Part shown: in pieces, positions 1 to 7,304 of the stretch
How positions within the stretch are numbered: the first letter of the stretch is position 1
Layout: each line of letters starts with the position of its first letter
Assembly: GCA_012518765.1 (NCBI GenBank)
Contig: JAAYRN010000305.1
Location: forward strand, 1 to 9,123
Length of the DNA stretch: 9,123 nt
Reading direction: 5' to 3'
DNA from: Bacteroidales bacterium
GTDB taxonomy: Bacteria; Bacteroidota; Bacteroidia; Bacteroidales; WCHB1-69
Notes under the pieces: generated by a model
Seen by the model: only the letters and a program-made list of their open reading frames with translations
Database searches by the model: none
What the model was told of the DNA's origin: nothing
Position numbers and translations under genes: made by a program

Positions 1-2393
1 ACAGATACGGAGATAGTACTTTCCAAATAGGTACAACAAACGGAACATATCCTGTGCATTTTACACTGCCCACCGGTTGTGATAGTTTGGTAAACTTAGC
101 TTTGTATATCAATCCTTCTTATGCTCACAACGATACACTTCTCATCTGCGAAAGTGAACTACCTCTTACATACGGAGATAGTACGTTTATTGAAGCAGGG
201 AACTATGATGTTTATTACACCTCTATAAATGGTTGCGATAGCTTAGTTGAATTAAACTTAATTGTTAACCCAACTTATGCTTACTATGATACCTTGACAA
301 TTTGCAGTAAAGATTTACCTTATTATTATGGCACAACTTATTTGAATGCAGCGGGTAATTACATTATTTATCTCAATACTGTTTCTGGATGTGATAGTAC
401 CATTTATTTAAACTTTAATACACCTAACTGTCAAACGGCTATAACAGAAAGTATATGTAGCTCTGAACTACCCTACTTTTACGGAGATAGTATTTTCTAT
501 TCTGGAGGTATTTACTTGGTTGTATTCCGCAATTATTTAGGAAACGACAGTGTAGTAGCATTAACTTTAAAAGTTTATAATTCTTACAACATATACGATA
601 CCATCTATGTATGCAACACGCAGTATCCTTTTACTCATAATGACACTTTAATAACAAAAGAAGGAAATTACCTATACAAATACTCTACTTATCAAGGATG
701 TGATAGTTTATTCCATATGAGCGTCATCACCCTCCCATATCACAACATTTACGATACTATAACAATATGTGATAATAAACTTCCTTATGTCTATTCAGAT
801 AGCACTTATTATACGGAAGGAAATCATACCATACATTTGCAAAACATGCATGGATGTGATAGCGTTATAAATCTAACTTTATTCATTTCACCCACTTATG
901 AAACATGGGATACAATAAGCGTTTGTAGCAACGAGTTGCCCTATTATTACGGAGACAGTGTATTCAGTACACATACTATAAGTGGGAAAACACATCTAAT
1001 ACATTTCACATCAGAATATCAATGTGATAGTTTAGTAAATCTCACACTATACATCATGGATGCATATATTGGATACGATACCCTTAGCGTATGTGAATCA
1101 GAACTTCCATACCATTACGGCGATAGTATATTTGATATAAATACAATAAATGGTACATACTCCATCTATTTCACAGCTATAAATACCTGTGATAGCCTAA
1201 TAAGATTAACCCTGACTATCCACCCCAACTACTTACATTATGACACTATAAGTATTTGTGAATCAGAACTCCCATACCATTACGGAGACAGTATATTCGA
1301 CATAAACACTATTAGTGGAAACTATAGTATTATACACACCTTAGGATCTGGTTGCGATAGTACTATAAACCTACATTTAACCATACTTCCCTCATACACA
1401 CATTTTGATTCTATTACTTTACAAGACATTGATTTACCGTACCAGTATGGTGATTCCATCTTTGTTTTTGGTACTCCAAGTGGAGACTACCCTGTAATAT
1501 TTTCAACTATAAATGGTTGCGATAGTACCATATGGGTCAATTTAACTATAATTCCCACTCACTACACAAGCGATACCGCTAATATTTGCGATAATGAACT
1601 CCCTTATATGTACAACAATCAACTGCTAGACAGTGCTGGTACTTATATTGTAACATTAGTCAGTAGCCAAGGAGGAGATAGTATAGTAGCATTAACTCTA
1701 TTTGTTTATCCTACTTACGAAGAAGAAATACATACTTCAATTTGCGACAATGAACTTCCCTATAGTTTTGCCAATGAAACATTTGACTCAAGTGGAGTTT
1801 ATAACATTGCCCTAAATACCATACATGGATGCGACAGTATAATTATCCTGCATTTAAATGTAAAATATAGTCCCACACAACCCGATACTATCTTTGGATT
1901 AAATCACATAACAGAATCAGGACAATACACTTATCATGTCTCGGTTGTGGATAGCTTCGATACTTATAATTGGAATATTTCCAACGATGAATGGATAGGA
2001 AGTAGCCAAACCAATGTTATTTCTATATTTATATCAACACCCAATACAGGCATCATTTCAGTAAAAACGGTGAACGAATGCGGAGAATCAGAGACGACAG
2101 AATTATTGGTAAACTCTACCATTGGAATCAAAGAAGCACATAAAGATGCTAAGATTGAAATATATCCGAATCCTGCCAATAATTATTTCTACATTAAAAC
2201 TTCTGATTTTAAAGAAGTAAACGCCATACGAATTACTGACGTTAGCGGAAAATCAATCTATTACGAAGAGATAAATACAAGTCAGAATATACAAGTTAAG
2301 AAGATTGATATATCTACCTATGCCAAAGGTTTTTACTATGTTTCAATTATCGGTAAGTCTACTACAACCGTAAAAAAACTAATAAAAGAATAA
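1..2393 (+). CDS. Large T9SS-secreted GCDS-repeat surface protein, 3' part only
   Basis: The reading frame is already open at base 3, where it encodes RYGDSTFQIG inside a repeat. The gene therefore starts left of the window, and the GTG at 54 is an internal Val codon. About 796 residues are visible. Order: part of one repeat, then eleven repeats (to about 1874) with consensus YDT-I-x-IC-x-x-ELPY-x-YGDS ... G-x-Y ... GCDS-I-x-x-L-x-L, then a non-repeat beta-rich segment (about 1875-2130), then a T9SS sorting domain ending at the TAA. Such Cys/GCDS repeats are known in large secreted Bacteroidota proteins. They are inferred to form a beta-sandwich stalk outside the cell, passed through the outer membrane by the T9SS. 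No catalytic domain is visible, so an adhesive or structural role is inference and any enzymatic head would lie upstream. The gene is followed directly by a strong terminator, so it is the last in its transcript. Confidence 0.9.
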   Translation, partial: RYGDSTFQIGTTNGTYPVHFTLPTGCDSLVNLALYINPSYAHNDTLLICESELPLTYGDSTFIEAGNYDVYYTSINGCDSLVELNLIVNPTYAYYDTLTICSKDLPYYYGTTYLNAAGNYIIYLNTVSGCDSTIYLNFNTPNCQTAITESICSSELPYFYGDSIFYSGGIYLVVFRNYLGNDSVVALTLKVYNSYNIYDTIYVCNTQYPFTHNDTLITKEGNYLYKYSTYQGCDSLFHMSVITLPYHNIYDTITICDNKLPYVYSDSTYYTEGNHTIHLQNMHGCDSVINLTLFISPTYETWDTISVCSNELPYYYGDSVFSTHTISGKTHLIHFTSEYQCDSLVNLTLYIMDAYIGYDTLSVCESELPYHYGDSIFDINTINGTYSIYFTAINTCDSLIRLTLTIHPNYLHYDTISICESELPYHYGDSIFDINTISGNYSIIHTLGSGCDSTINLHLTILPSYTHFDSITLQDIDLPYQYGDSIFVFGTPSGDYPVIFSTINGCDSTIWVNLTIIPTHYTSDTANICDNELPYMYNNQLLDSAGTYIVTLVSSQGGDSIVALTLFVYPTYEEEIHTSICDNELPYSFANETFDSSGVYNIALNTIHGCDSIIILHLNVKYSPTQPDTIFGLNHITESGQYTYHVSVVDSFDTYNWNISNDEWIGSSQTNVISIFISTPNTGIISVKTVNECGESETTELLVNSTIGIKEAHKDAKIEIYPNPANNYFYIKTSDFKEVNAIRITDVSGKSIYYEEINTSQNIQVKKIDISTYAKGFYYVSIIGKSTTTVKKLIKE
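3..1874 (+). repeat. Tandem protein-coding repeats: one partial plus eleven full GCDS units
   Basis: Each unit is about 50-57 residues (about 150-170 bp). A typical unit has one Cys before the ELPY motif (C1) and one in the GCDS motif (C2), about 29-32 residues apart, with the next C1 23 residues beyond C2. Conserved points are the DT before C1, ELPY, YGDS, G-x-Y and GCDS. Units diverge strongly in DNA except units 7 and 8. Irregular units: unit 2 has an extra Cys (429-431), unit 3 reads GNDS (543-545 is Asn), unit 9 has Gln at C1 (1422-1424), unit 10 reads GGDS (1674-1676 is Gly). These are coding repeats, not an intergenic array. Confidence 0.9.
1092..1318 (+). repeat. Recent duplicate segment within repeat units 7 and 8
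   Basis: Bases 1092-1153 and 1257-1318 (62 nt each, 165 nt = 55 codons apart) differ at only nine positions by direct comparison. Eight differences are synonymous third-base changes and one is Asn to Ser. The other units share only the motif residues, so these two arose by the most recent duplication or gene conversion visible here. Confidence 0.8.
2151..2390 (+). other. T9SS type A C-terminal sorting domain (protein domain)
   Basis: The last 80 residues of the repeat protein begin KIEIYPNPANNYFYIK. They continue through an I-R-I-T-D-V-S-G-K strand and an I-D-I-S-x-Y-x-x-G-F-Y-Y-V-S-I motif, and end KKLIKE. The PNPA motif, the (D)xxGK turn, the IDIS...G-Y-x-V-x-I strand and a basic Lys-rich end are the hallmarks of the type A sorting signal. 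In studied species this domain directs Sec-exported proteins through the T9SS outer-membrane translocon, where it is cleaved off and often replaced by an A-LPS anchor. Confidence 0.92.
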
Positions 2394-2413
2394 AAAACAA
2401 ATAACTTCTATTT

Positions 2414-2450
2414 AAAAGAGCATGGAAAATCCATGCTCTTTTTGGTTTTA
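2414..2450 (+). terminator. Intrinsic terminator of the repeat-protein gene
   Basis: A perfect 13-bp stem (2414-2426 with 2430-2442) closes a 3-nt AAA loop and runs into a T-rich tract (TTTTTGGTTTT). It begins 20 bp after the TAA stop. The A-rich 5' side also gives some symmetry, but no minus-strand gene ends here. Confidence 0.9.
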
Positions 2451-2485
2451 TCAAAAAACAATGCCCCGAGCATTTAAATAAAATA

Positions 2486-2493
2486 TATCTTTG
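2486..2493 (+). promoter_or_regulatory. Bacteroidota-type -7 element (TATCTTTG) for the histidine kinase gene
   Basis: TATCTTTG is an exact match to the TAnnTTTG -7 consensus of the Bacteroidota primary sigma factor and is followed by CA, as is common. It lies 40 bp before the TTG start and downstream of the terminator, which is the expected place. No convincing TTTG -33 box is visible about 20 bp upstream. The leader is A/T-rich without a Shine-Dalgarno sequence. Confidence 0.6.
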
Positions 2494-2533
2494 CAAAATA
2501 AATGTATTATTTTAACATAAAAAACACATAGGT

Positions 2534-4048
2534 TTGAACACTTCGTATGCTAAATGGAAATGGATTTTTTTTGCAGTAGCTTTAATTGTATTTACACTAA
2601 CTATATGGTATTCAAATATTTTAATTGACAATATAGCTCAAGATGAAAGAAATAAAATAAAAATATGGGCAAACGCTATACAACGCAAAGCCAGTTTAGT
2701 GAAATACACCAATGAGTTTTTTGAAAAAATCCAAATAGAAGAACAAAACAAAGCCAAAGTAATGGCTAAAGCATTTGAACGCATCAATACAGCAACGCCC
2801 TATGAAGATATTTCTTTTTATACTGAACTGATTTCCAAAGAACAAACCATACCTTATATTTTAGCCGATAAGGATGGAAATATATCTGCAACTAAAAATT
2901 TAGACAAAAGCTATTTAGCAAGCATCAATACACCTCAAAAGCTAAAGAAAGTATTACAAGAAGAAAACTATGACACCATACGTATAAACTACTATAAGGA
3001 TTTTTACATTTATTTATACTACAAAGAATCACATATTTACACACAACTTCGTGATGTATTCAACGATTTATTAGTAAGTTTTTTGACCGAAATAGTCGAA
3101 AACTCATCCAACGTTCCAGTCATAGTTACCGACTCAAGCAAAACCAAAGTAATAGCTTTTGGCAATATAGACACCTCGCTACTTACCACTCCATTGCTTT
3201 GGTCGGAAACAATAAAGACGATGGAATCAGAAAAAAAACCGATAAAAATATCTTTAAGTGCAGAACATGAGGGATTTGTATTTTATCAAGAATCTTATTT
3301 GCTTAAAAGACTACGCTATTTTCCTATTATTCAAATCATATTAGTTGTTATATTTTTTATTGTAGCTTATATTTTATTTAGCTTTGCTTGGCACTCGGAG
3401 CAAAATAAAGTATGGGTGGGTATGTCAAAAGAAACAGCACACCAATTAGGCACTCCCCTATCCTCTCTTATGGCATGGGCTGAAATTTTACGCTCCGAAA
3501 ATGTAAATCCAGAAATTATAAATGAAATAGAAAAAGACATAACCAGATTAGAAGTAATTACCCAAAGATTTTCAAAAATAGGATCAACACCTAATCTATC
3601 CGATGAAAACATACAAGAAGTTATATGTGATTTTATCGAATACTTTAAAAACAGAACACCCGACAAGATTACTTTTGATTTGAAATTCCCCAAAAAACCT
3701 ATCTATATACACATTAACAAATATCTGTTTGAATGGGTTATAGAAAATTTATGTAAAAATGCAGTCGATGCAATGAACGGTGAAGGTGTTATTACAATTT
3801 TGCTAATTGAAGAAAAAAAACACGTCCTAATTGATGTAATAGATAGTGGAAAAGGGATAAATACCAAAAATCAAAAAAATATATTTAAACCCGGATTCAC
3901 AACTAAAAACAGAGGATGGGGATTAGGACTAACTCTAACTCAACGAATTATAAAAAACTACCACAAAGGAAGCATAGATGTAAAAACATCCATTCCAAAT
4001 AAAGAGACTATTTTAAGAATCAAACTAAAAAAAAATAAAAAATTATAG
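2534..4048 (+). CDS. Membrane sensor histidine kinase, orphan, two Cache/PAS-like sensor modules
   Basis: This is a 504-residue inner-membrane kinase. TM1 is about residues 10-30 and TM2 about 264-284. Between them is an extracytoplasmic region of about 230 residues, the second part of which holds two related 88-residue modules. After TM2 come the H-box AHQLGTPLSSL (phosphoacceptor His303, Thr307 at +4), the N-box with Asn409 in NLCKNAVDA, the G1 box DSGKG (Asp437), the F-box-like FKPGFTTK and the G2 box GWGLGL (461-466). The ATPase core is intact. His303 is followed by Gln rather than the usual Glu/Asp. No HAMP domain is evident. The TTG at 2534 is chosen because the only upstream in-frame codons before a TAA at 2513 lack a common start, and the next Met lies beyond TM1. 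No response regulator is in the window, so partner and signal are unknown. T9SS-gene control, as for the PorY kinase, is only a possibility raised by the neighbours. Confidence 0.92.
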   Translation: MNTSYAKWKWIFFAVALIVFTLTIWYSNILIDNIAQDERNKIKIWANAIQRKASLVKYTNEFFEKIQIEEQNKAKVMAKAFERINTATPYEDISFYTELISKEQTIPYILADKDGNISATKNLDKSYLASINTPQKLKKVLQEENYDTIRINYYKDFYIYLYYKESHIYTQLRDVFNDLLVSFLTEIVENSSNVPVIVTDSSKTKVIAFGNIDTSLLTTPLLWSETIKTMESEKKPIKISLSAEHEGFVFYQESYLLKRLRYFPIIQIILVVIFFIVAYILFSFAWHSEQNKVWVGMSKETAHQLGTPLSSLMAWAEILRSENVNPEIINEIEKDITRLEVITQRFSKIGSTPNLSDENIQEVICDFIEYFKNRTPDKITFDLKFPKKPIYIHINKYLFEWVIENLCKNAVDAMNGEGVITILLIEEKKHVLIDVIDSGKGINTKNQKNIFKPGFTTKNRGWGLGLTLTQRIIKNYHKGSIDVKTSIPNKETILRIKLKKNKKL

Positions 4049-4056
4049 TATTTTTG
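4049..4056 (+). promoter_or_regulatory. Candidate -7 element (TATTTTTG) for the TPR / PorE-like gene pair
   Basis: TATTTTTG, followed by CA, matches TAnnTTTG and begins at the base after the kinase stop codon. It leaves a leader of roughly 75 nt before the ATG at 4136. No good -33 box is visible. A second, one-base-short match (TAATTTG, 4062-4068) lies 13 bp further on. No terminator separates the kinase gene from this site, so read-through from the kinase transcript is also possible. Confidence 0.45.
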
Positions 4057-4135
4057 CAACGTAATTTGCACACATATTTTTCGTGCATCTACATTTGAAA
4101 TAAAATAAATATATTAATTCAATATACATCAGAAA

Positions 4136-5191
4136 ATGAAAAGAAAATCAATACTTATCGCTCTTTTTATAGTAAGTCTGTTATCAGCCATAGGGCAAAA
4201 AAAAGACAAAGTAATCGTCATCAAATCCGACCAAAATAATGCAGAATATCTGTACAACGATGCCGTAAAAAGCTATAATGAAAAAAACTTTTCAGAAGCC
4301 ATAGAACGACTCCAACTTTCAATCAAAGAAAACGATACACTCCCCGCACCCCACTTCCTGCTTGGAGTCATTCACAGAGAAATGAATAAAAAACAAATTT
4401 CCATTCAATCTTTTCTAAAATATATTGAATTGAGTACTATCAAAGACACAGCTTTTTATATTATAGCACAAATTTACAACGAAGAAAACAAACCAGACTC
4501 CGCCTTGATGTTTCTAAAATCATGTACCGACCACAATCCTAATTTCTGTCAAGCACATTACTTAAAAGGTGTCATTAATTTTGAAAAAAGCTACTACGAC
4601 GAAGCCATTCATCATTTTTCAAAAGCAATTGAAATAAACTCCGAAAACTCTGATGTTTATAATGATAGAGGAAGCACCTATCGCTTACTCGAAAAATACG
4701 AAGACGCCTTAAACGATTACGACAAAGCCATCGTTTTAAATAAAAAAGCCATCTATTATAACAACCGCGGGAGCTTAAAAGTAAAAATGGAAAAATTTGA
4801 CGAAGCCATAGACGACTATACATCGGCTATCGTTTTAGATTATAACTACTATTTAGCCATAAATAATCGTGGAATGGCTAAATTAGGAATCAAAGATTAC
4901 ACAGGAGCTATCCACGACTTTAATCTTTGCTTAGAAAAAAACAAAGACTATTATGCCTCCATAAGCAACAGAGGAATAGCATATTATAAAATCAAAAAAT
5001 ACAAAGAAGCCATTGAAGATTTTGATTATATATTAACTATCAATCCTTCCGATGCCTCAACTTATTTACACAGAGGCAATACCAAAGAAATGATAAGAGA
5101 CAACGAAGGAGCCTGTCAAGACTGGCAAAAAGCAGCCGAACTCGGTATAGAAGAAGCAAAAAAATACATTAAAAACCAGTGTGAAAACTAA
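4136..5191 (+). CDS. Exported TPR-repeat protein
   Basis: This 351-residue protein starts with a Sec signal peptide (basic MKRK, hydrophobic 5-19, likely cleavage after Gly20, mature end at Gln21), with no lipobox Cys. From residue 36 to the C-terminus it is nine back-to-back TPRs of about 34 residues: 36-69, 70-103, 104-137, 138-171, 172-204, 205-238, 239-272, 273-306 and 307-351. Repeats 5-9 carry a D/N/H-R-G motif in helix A, and the last has the GACQDWQKAAELG form often seen at the end of TPR arrays. It is predicted to be a periplasmic protein-protein scaffold; no catalytic domain is present. It lies 87 bp after the kinase gene and 39 bp before the PorE-like gene, so a shared transcript and possibly a shared complex are likely. 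The partner is not identifiable from the sequence. Confidence 0.88.
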   Translation: MKRKSILIALFIVSLLSAIGQKKDKVIVIKSDQNNAEYLYNDAVKSYNEKNFSEAIERLQLSIKENDTLPAPHFLLGVIHREMNKKQISIQSFLKYIELSTIKDTAFYIIAQIYNEENKPDSALMFLKSCTDHNPNFCQAHYLKGVINFEKSYYDEAIHHFSKAIEINSENSDVYNDRGSTYRLLEKYEDALNDYDKAIVLNKKAIYYNNRGSLKVKMEKFDEAIDDYTSAIVLDYNYYLAINNRGMAKLGIKDYTGAIHDFNLCLEKNKDYYASISNRGIAYYKIKKYKEAIEDFDYILTINPSDASTYLHRGNTKEMIRDNEGACQDWQKAAELGIEEAKKYIKNQCEN

Positions 5192-5230
5192 ATATATATA
5201 CAAGTAAATAACATTAAAATACATATAAAT

Positions 5231-7249
5231 ATGAAAAAAATATGGTTTTCTGTTTTCTTTATAAGCATAATTTTCTATGCTTTTCCACAAAACGTAGAGT
5301 TTTCAAGAATAGCATTCCCCGATAATAAAAAAGAATTAAGAACAGCATTGTCAAACATAAAAAAAGGAGACAAATATTATAACAAAAACCTTGACTATAG
5401 GGCGGCACTCCAGCACTACCAAAAAGCCTACGAATTTAACCCTAATAACGCAGGTTTAAACTACAAAATATTTCTATGCTACAACAACTTTGATAACAAA
5501 GAAGAGGGTTTTCTTTATTTAAAAAAAGCATTTTCGTTAGACTCAAACTACAACCCTGCTATTAATTTTCACATAGGCACTATGTATCAGTATTTTTATA
5601 GTTTCGATACAGCCATTTATTATTATGAACATAGTGGTCCCTCTATGAAAACAAAATCCAATGTACATATCAATGAATGTTACCTTGGAAAAAAAATGAT
5701 AGAAAATGAAATCAGATGCTTTATCGACAACTTAGGTAGCAAGATAAATAGCGATGCCGATGAATACAATCCCGTGTTAACGGCTGACGGAAACACCTTG
5801 TACTTTACATCACGCCGAGGAGGAAAAAACATAGACTACGCCCCAGACGGTAAATACTACGAAAACATATACATGTCCACCAAAGATGAAAACGGACAGT
5901 GGCAACAAGCTGTTTTAGTTGAAGAACTATGTACAAAGACACACGATGCCGTACAAGGAATATCTAACGATGGGCAAAAAATTATCATTTACAGAAACGA
6001 TAACAACGGAGACCTCTTTGAAGCCTTTAAAAAAGGGAATAAATTTACAAAACCCAAATCCATAAAAGCTATCAACGAAGAAAGTTCACACGAAACATCC
6101 GCTTCCTATTCTTTTGACCAAAACACCATTTATTTTTGTTCAGACCGATCCAATAGCATAGGCAAACACGACATTTATACCGTAAGCAAAAATAGAAGGG
6201 GAAAATGGGATAAATCGAAAGTAAGCAACTTAGGAAATGTAATCAATACCAGAGAAGACGAAAGAAGTGTATTTGCTCACCCCGATGGAAAAACCATTTA
6301 TTTCAGTTCCAAAGGACACGAAGGAATGGGTGGATTTGATATTTATTATTCCAAACTTGAAAACGGAAAATGGTCTAAACCCGTTAACTTGGGCTATCCT
6401 GTCAACACACCGGGCGATGACGTTTATTTTGTAATGAGTACAGATGGAAAACAAGGATACTACGCCTCCGACCAAGCTGGAGGATTTGGCGGTAGAGATA
6501 TTTATATGATTACTTTTTTAGGACCCGAAAAACGATTTGACTATAAAACAGAAGATAACCTATTGGCAAACGCCATCAAACCTTTTCTTGATAACAAATC
6601 TATAAAATCTATTGAAGTAGAAGCACCCAAACTGACACTACTAAAAGGTACTGTAATAGACGAAGATACCAAAAAACCCCTGCATGCTATAGTCGACTTA
6701 TACGATTTAAAAGAGAATGAATTACTGGCTACTTTTGAAACAAATGAAGAAACAGGTAGGTTTTTGCTTTCGCTACCCTCGGGAAAAAATTACAGCGTAA
6801 ATATAAATAAAGTAGGCTATTTGTTCTTTTCTCAAAACTTCGACCTCCCCGATACAGCAAGCTATCAAGAAATTGAACAAACCCTTGAACTTATAAAAAT
6901 ACAAGTAGGAAAAGAAATCGTACTTAACAATATTTTCTTTGAATTTAACAAAGCGACTCTACTCCCCGAGTCTATGTCAGAATTAGATAATGTATATAAA
7001 CTATTAGTTGATAATCCTGATATAAAAGTCGAAATATCAGGACATACGGACAATGTTGGTTCTGCTGCTTACAACAAAAAATTATCTCAAGAAAGAGCCA
7101 ATAGTGTTGTCAATTATCTAATAAAAAAAGGAATCAAAAACGAACGATTGATAGCTGTTGGTTATGGTTTCGATAAGCCTATTGCTCCTAATACAACCGA
7201 AGAAGGTAGACAAAAAAACAGACGTACCGAATTTAAAGTAATAGAATAA
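5231..7249 (+). CDS. PorE-like exported TPR / PD40 propeller / CRD / OmpA protein
   Basis: This is a 672-residue envelope protein. A signal peptide (about 1-20, ending F-P-Q) precedes a TPR region (about 32-130). Next is a PD40/WD40-like beta-propeller (about 178-430) with repeated DG-x-T-I/L-YF-x-S blades and G-x-x-DIY motifs. A carboxypeptidase-regulatory-like domain follows (about 468-540, GTVIDEDTKKPL...), then a C-terminal OmpA domain (about 560-672). The OmpA domain keeps GHTDNVG (Asp607), LSQERA (Arg622) and NRRTEF (663-668), the residues of a peptidoglycan-binding fold. This four-domain order is that of PorE (PG1058), a T9SS component of Porphyromonas gingivalis, and the length is close. 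Bacteroidota carry several paralogues of this architecture, so identity with PorE is unproven and no symbol is given. Unlike a lipoprotein, it has no Cys at the signal cleavage site. It probably forms an operon with the TPR gene 39 bp upstream and ends at a shared hairpin. Confidence 0.9.
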   Translation: MKKIWFSVFFISIIFYAFPQNVEFSRIAFPDNKKELRTALSNIKKGDKYYNKNLDYRAALQHYQKAYEFNPNNAGLNYKIFLCYNNFDNKEEGFLYLKKAFSLDSNYNPAINFHIGTMYQYFYSFDTAIYYYEHSGPSMKTKSNVHINECYLGKKMIENEIRCFIDNLGSKINSDADEYNPVLTADGNTLYFTSRRGGKNIDYAPDGKYYENIYMSTKDENGQWQQAVLVEELCTKTHDAVQGISNDGQKIIIYRNDNNGDLFEAFKKGNKFTKPKSIKAINEESSHETSASYSFDQNTIYFCSDRSNSIGKHDIYTVSKNRRGKWDKSKVSNLGNVINTREDERSVFAHPDGKTIYFSSKGHEGMGGFDIYYSKLENGKWSKPVNLGYPVNTPGDDVYFVMSTDGKQGYYASDQAGGFGGRDIYMITFLGPEKRFDYKTEDNLLANAIKPFLDNKSIKSIEVEAPKLTLLKGTVIDEDTKKPLHAIVDLYDLKENELLATFETNEETGRFLLSLPSGKNYSVNINKVGYLFFSQNFDLPDTASYQEIEQTLELIKIQVGKEIVLNNIFFEFNKATLLPESMSELDNVYKLLVDNPDIKVEISGHTDNVGSAAYNKKLSQERANSVVNYLIKKGIKNERLIAVGYGFDKPIAPNTTEEGRQKNRRTEFKVIE

Positions 7250-7282
7250 AAAAAATGACATTCTATTGTATAGAAAATGTCA
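7248..7282. terminator. Shared terminator hairpin between convergent genes
   Basis: TGACATT (7256-7262) pairs with AATGTCA (7276-7282), and CTAT (7263-7266) pairs with ATAG (7270-7273) around a TGT loop, with a two-base AA bulge. On the minus strand the stem is followed by eight T (complement of 7248-7255), a good intrinsic terminator for sdaA. On the plus strand the downstream tract is only moderately T-rich, so termination of the PorE-like gene is probably weaker. Confidence 0.75.
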
Positions 7283-7304
7283 ATTAAAATTTATTGATTC
7301 TTTA

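Noticed and set aside
54..56. GTG as the start of the repeat protein
   Set aside because: The frame continues upstream to base 3 with clear repeat sequence (YGDS motif), so the GTG encodes an internal Val.
1..1874. Regularly spaced repeats as a CRISPR array or satellite
   Set aside because: The units are coding, vary strongly in DNA, share amino-acid motifs and lie within one open frame.
4067..4087. TGCAC/GTGCA hairpin as a terminator or riboswitch before the TPR gene
   Set aside because: The stem is only 5 bp with an 11-nt loop and has no T-run after it. There is no recognisable riboswitch core.
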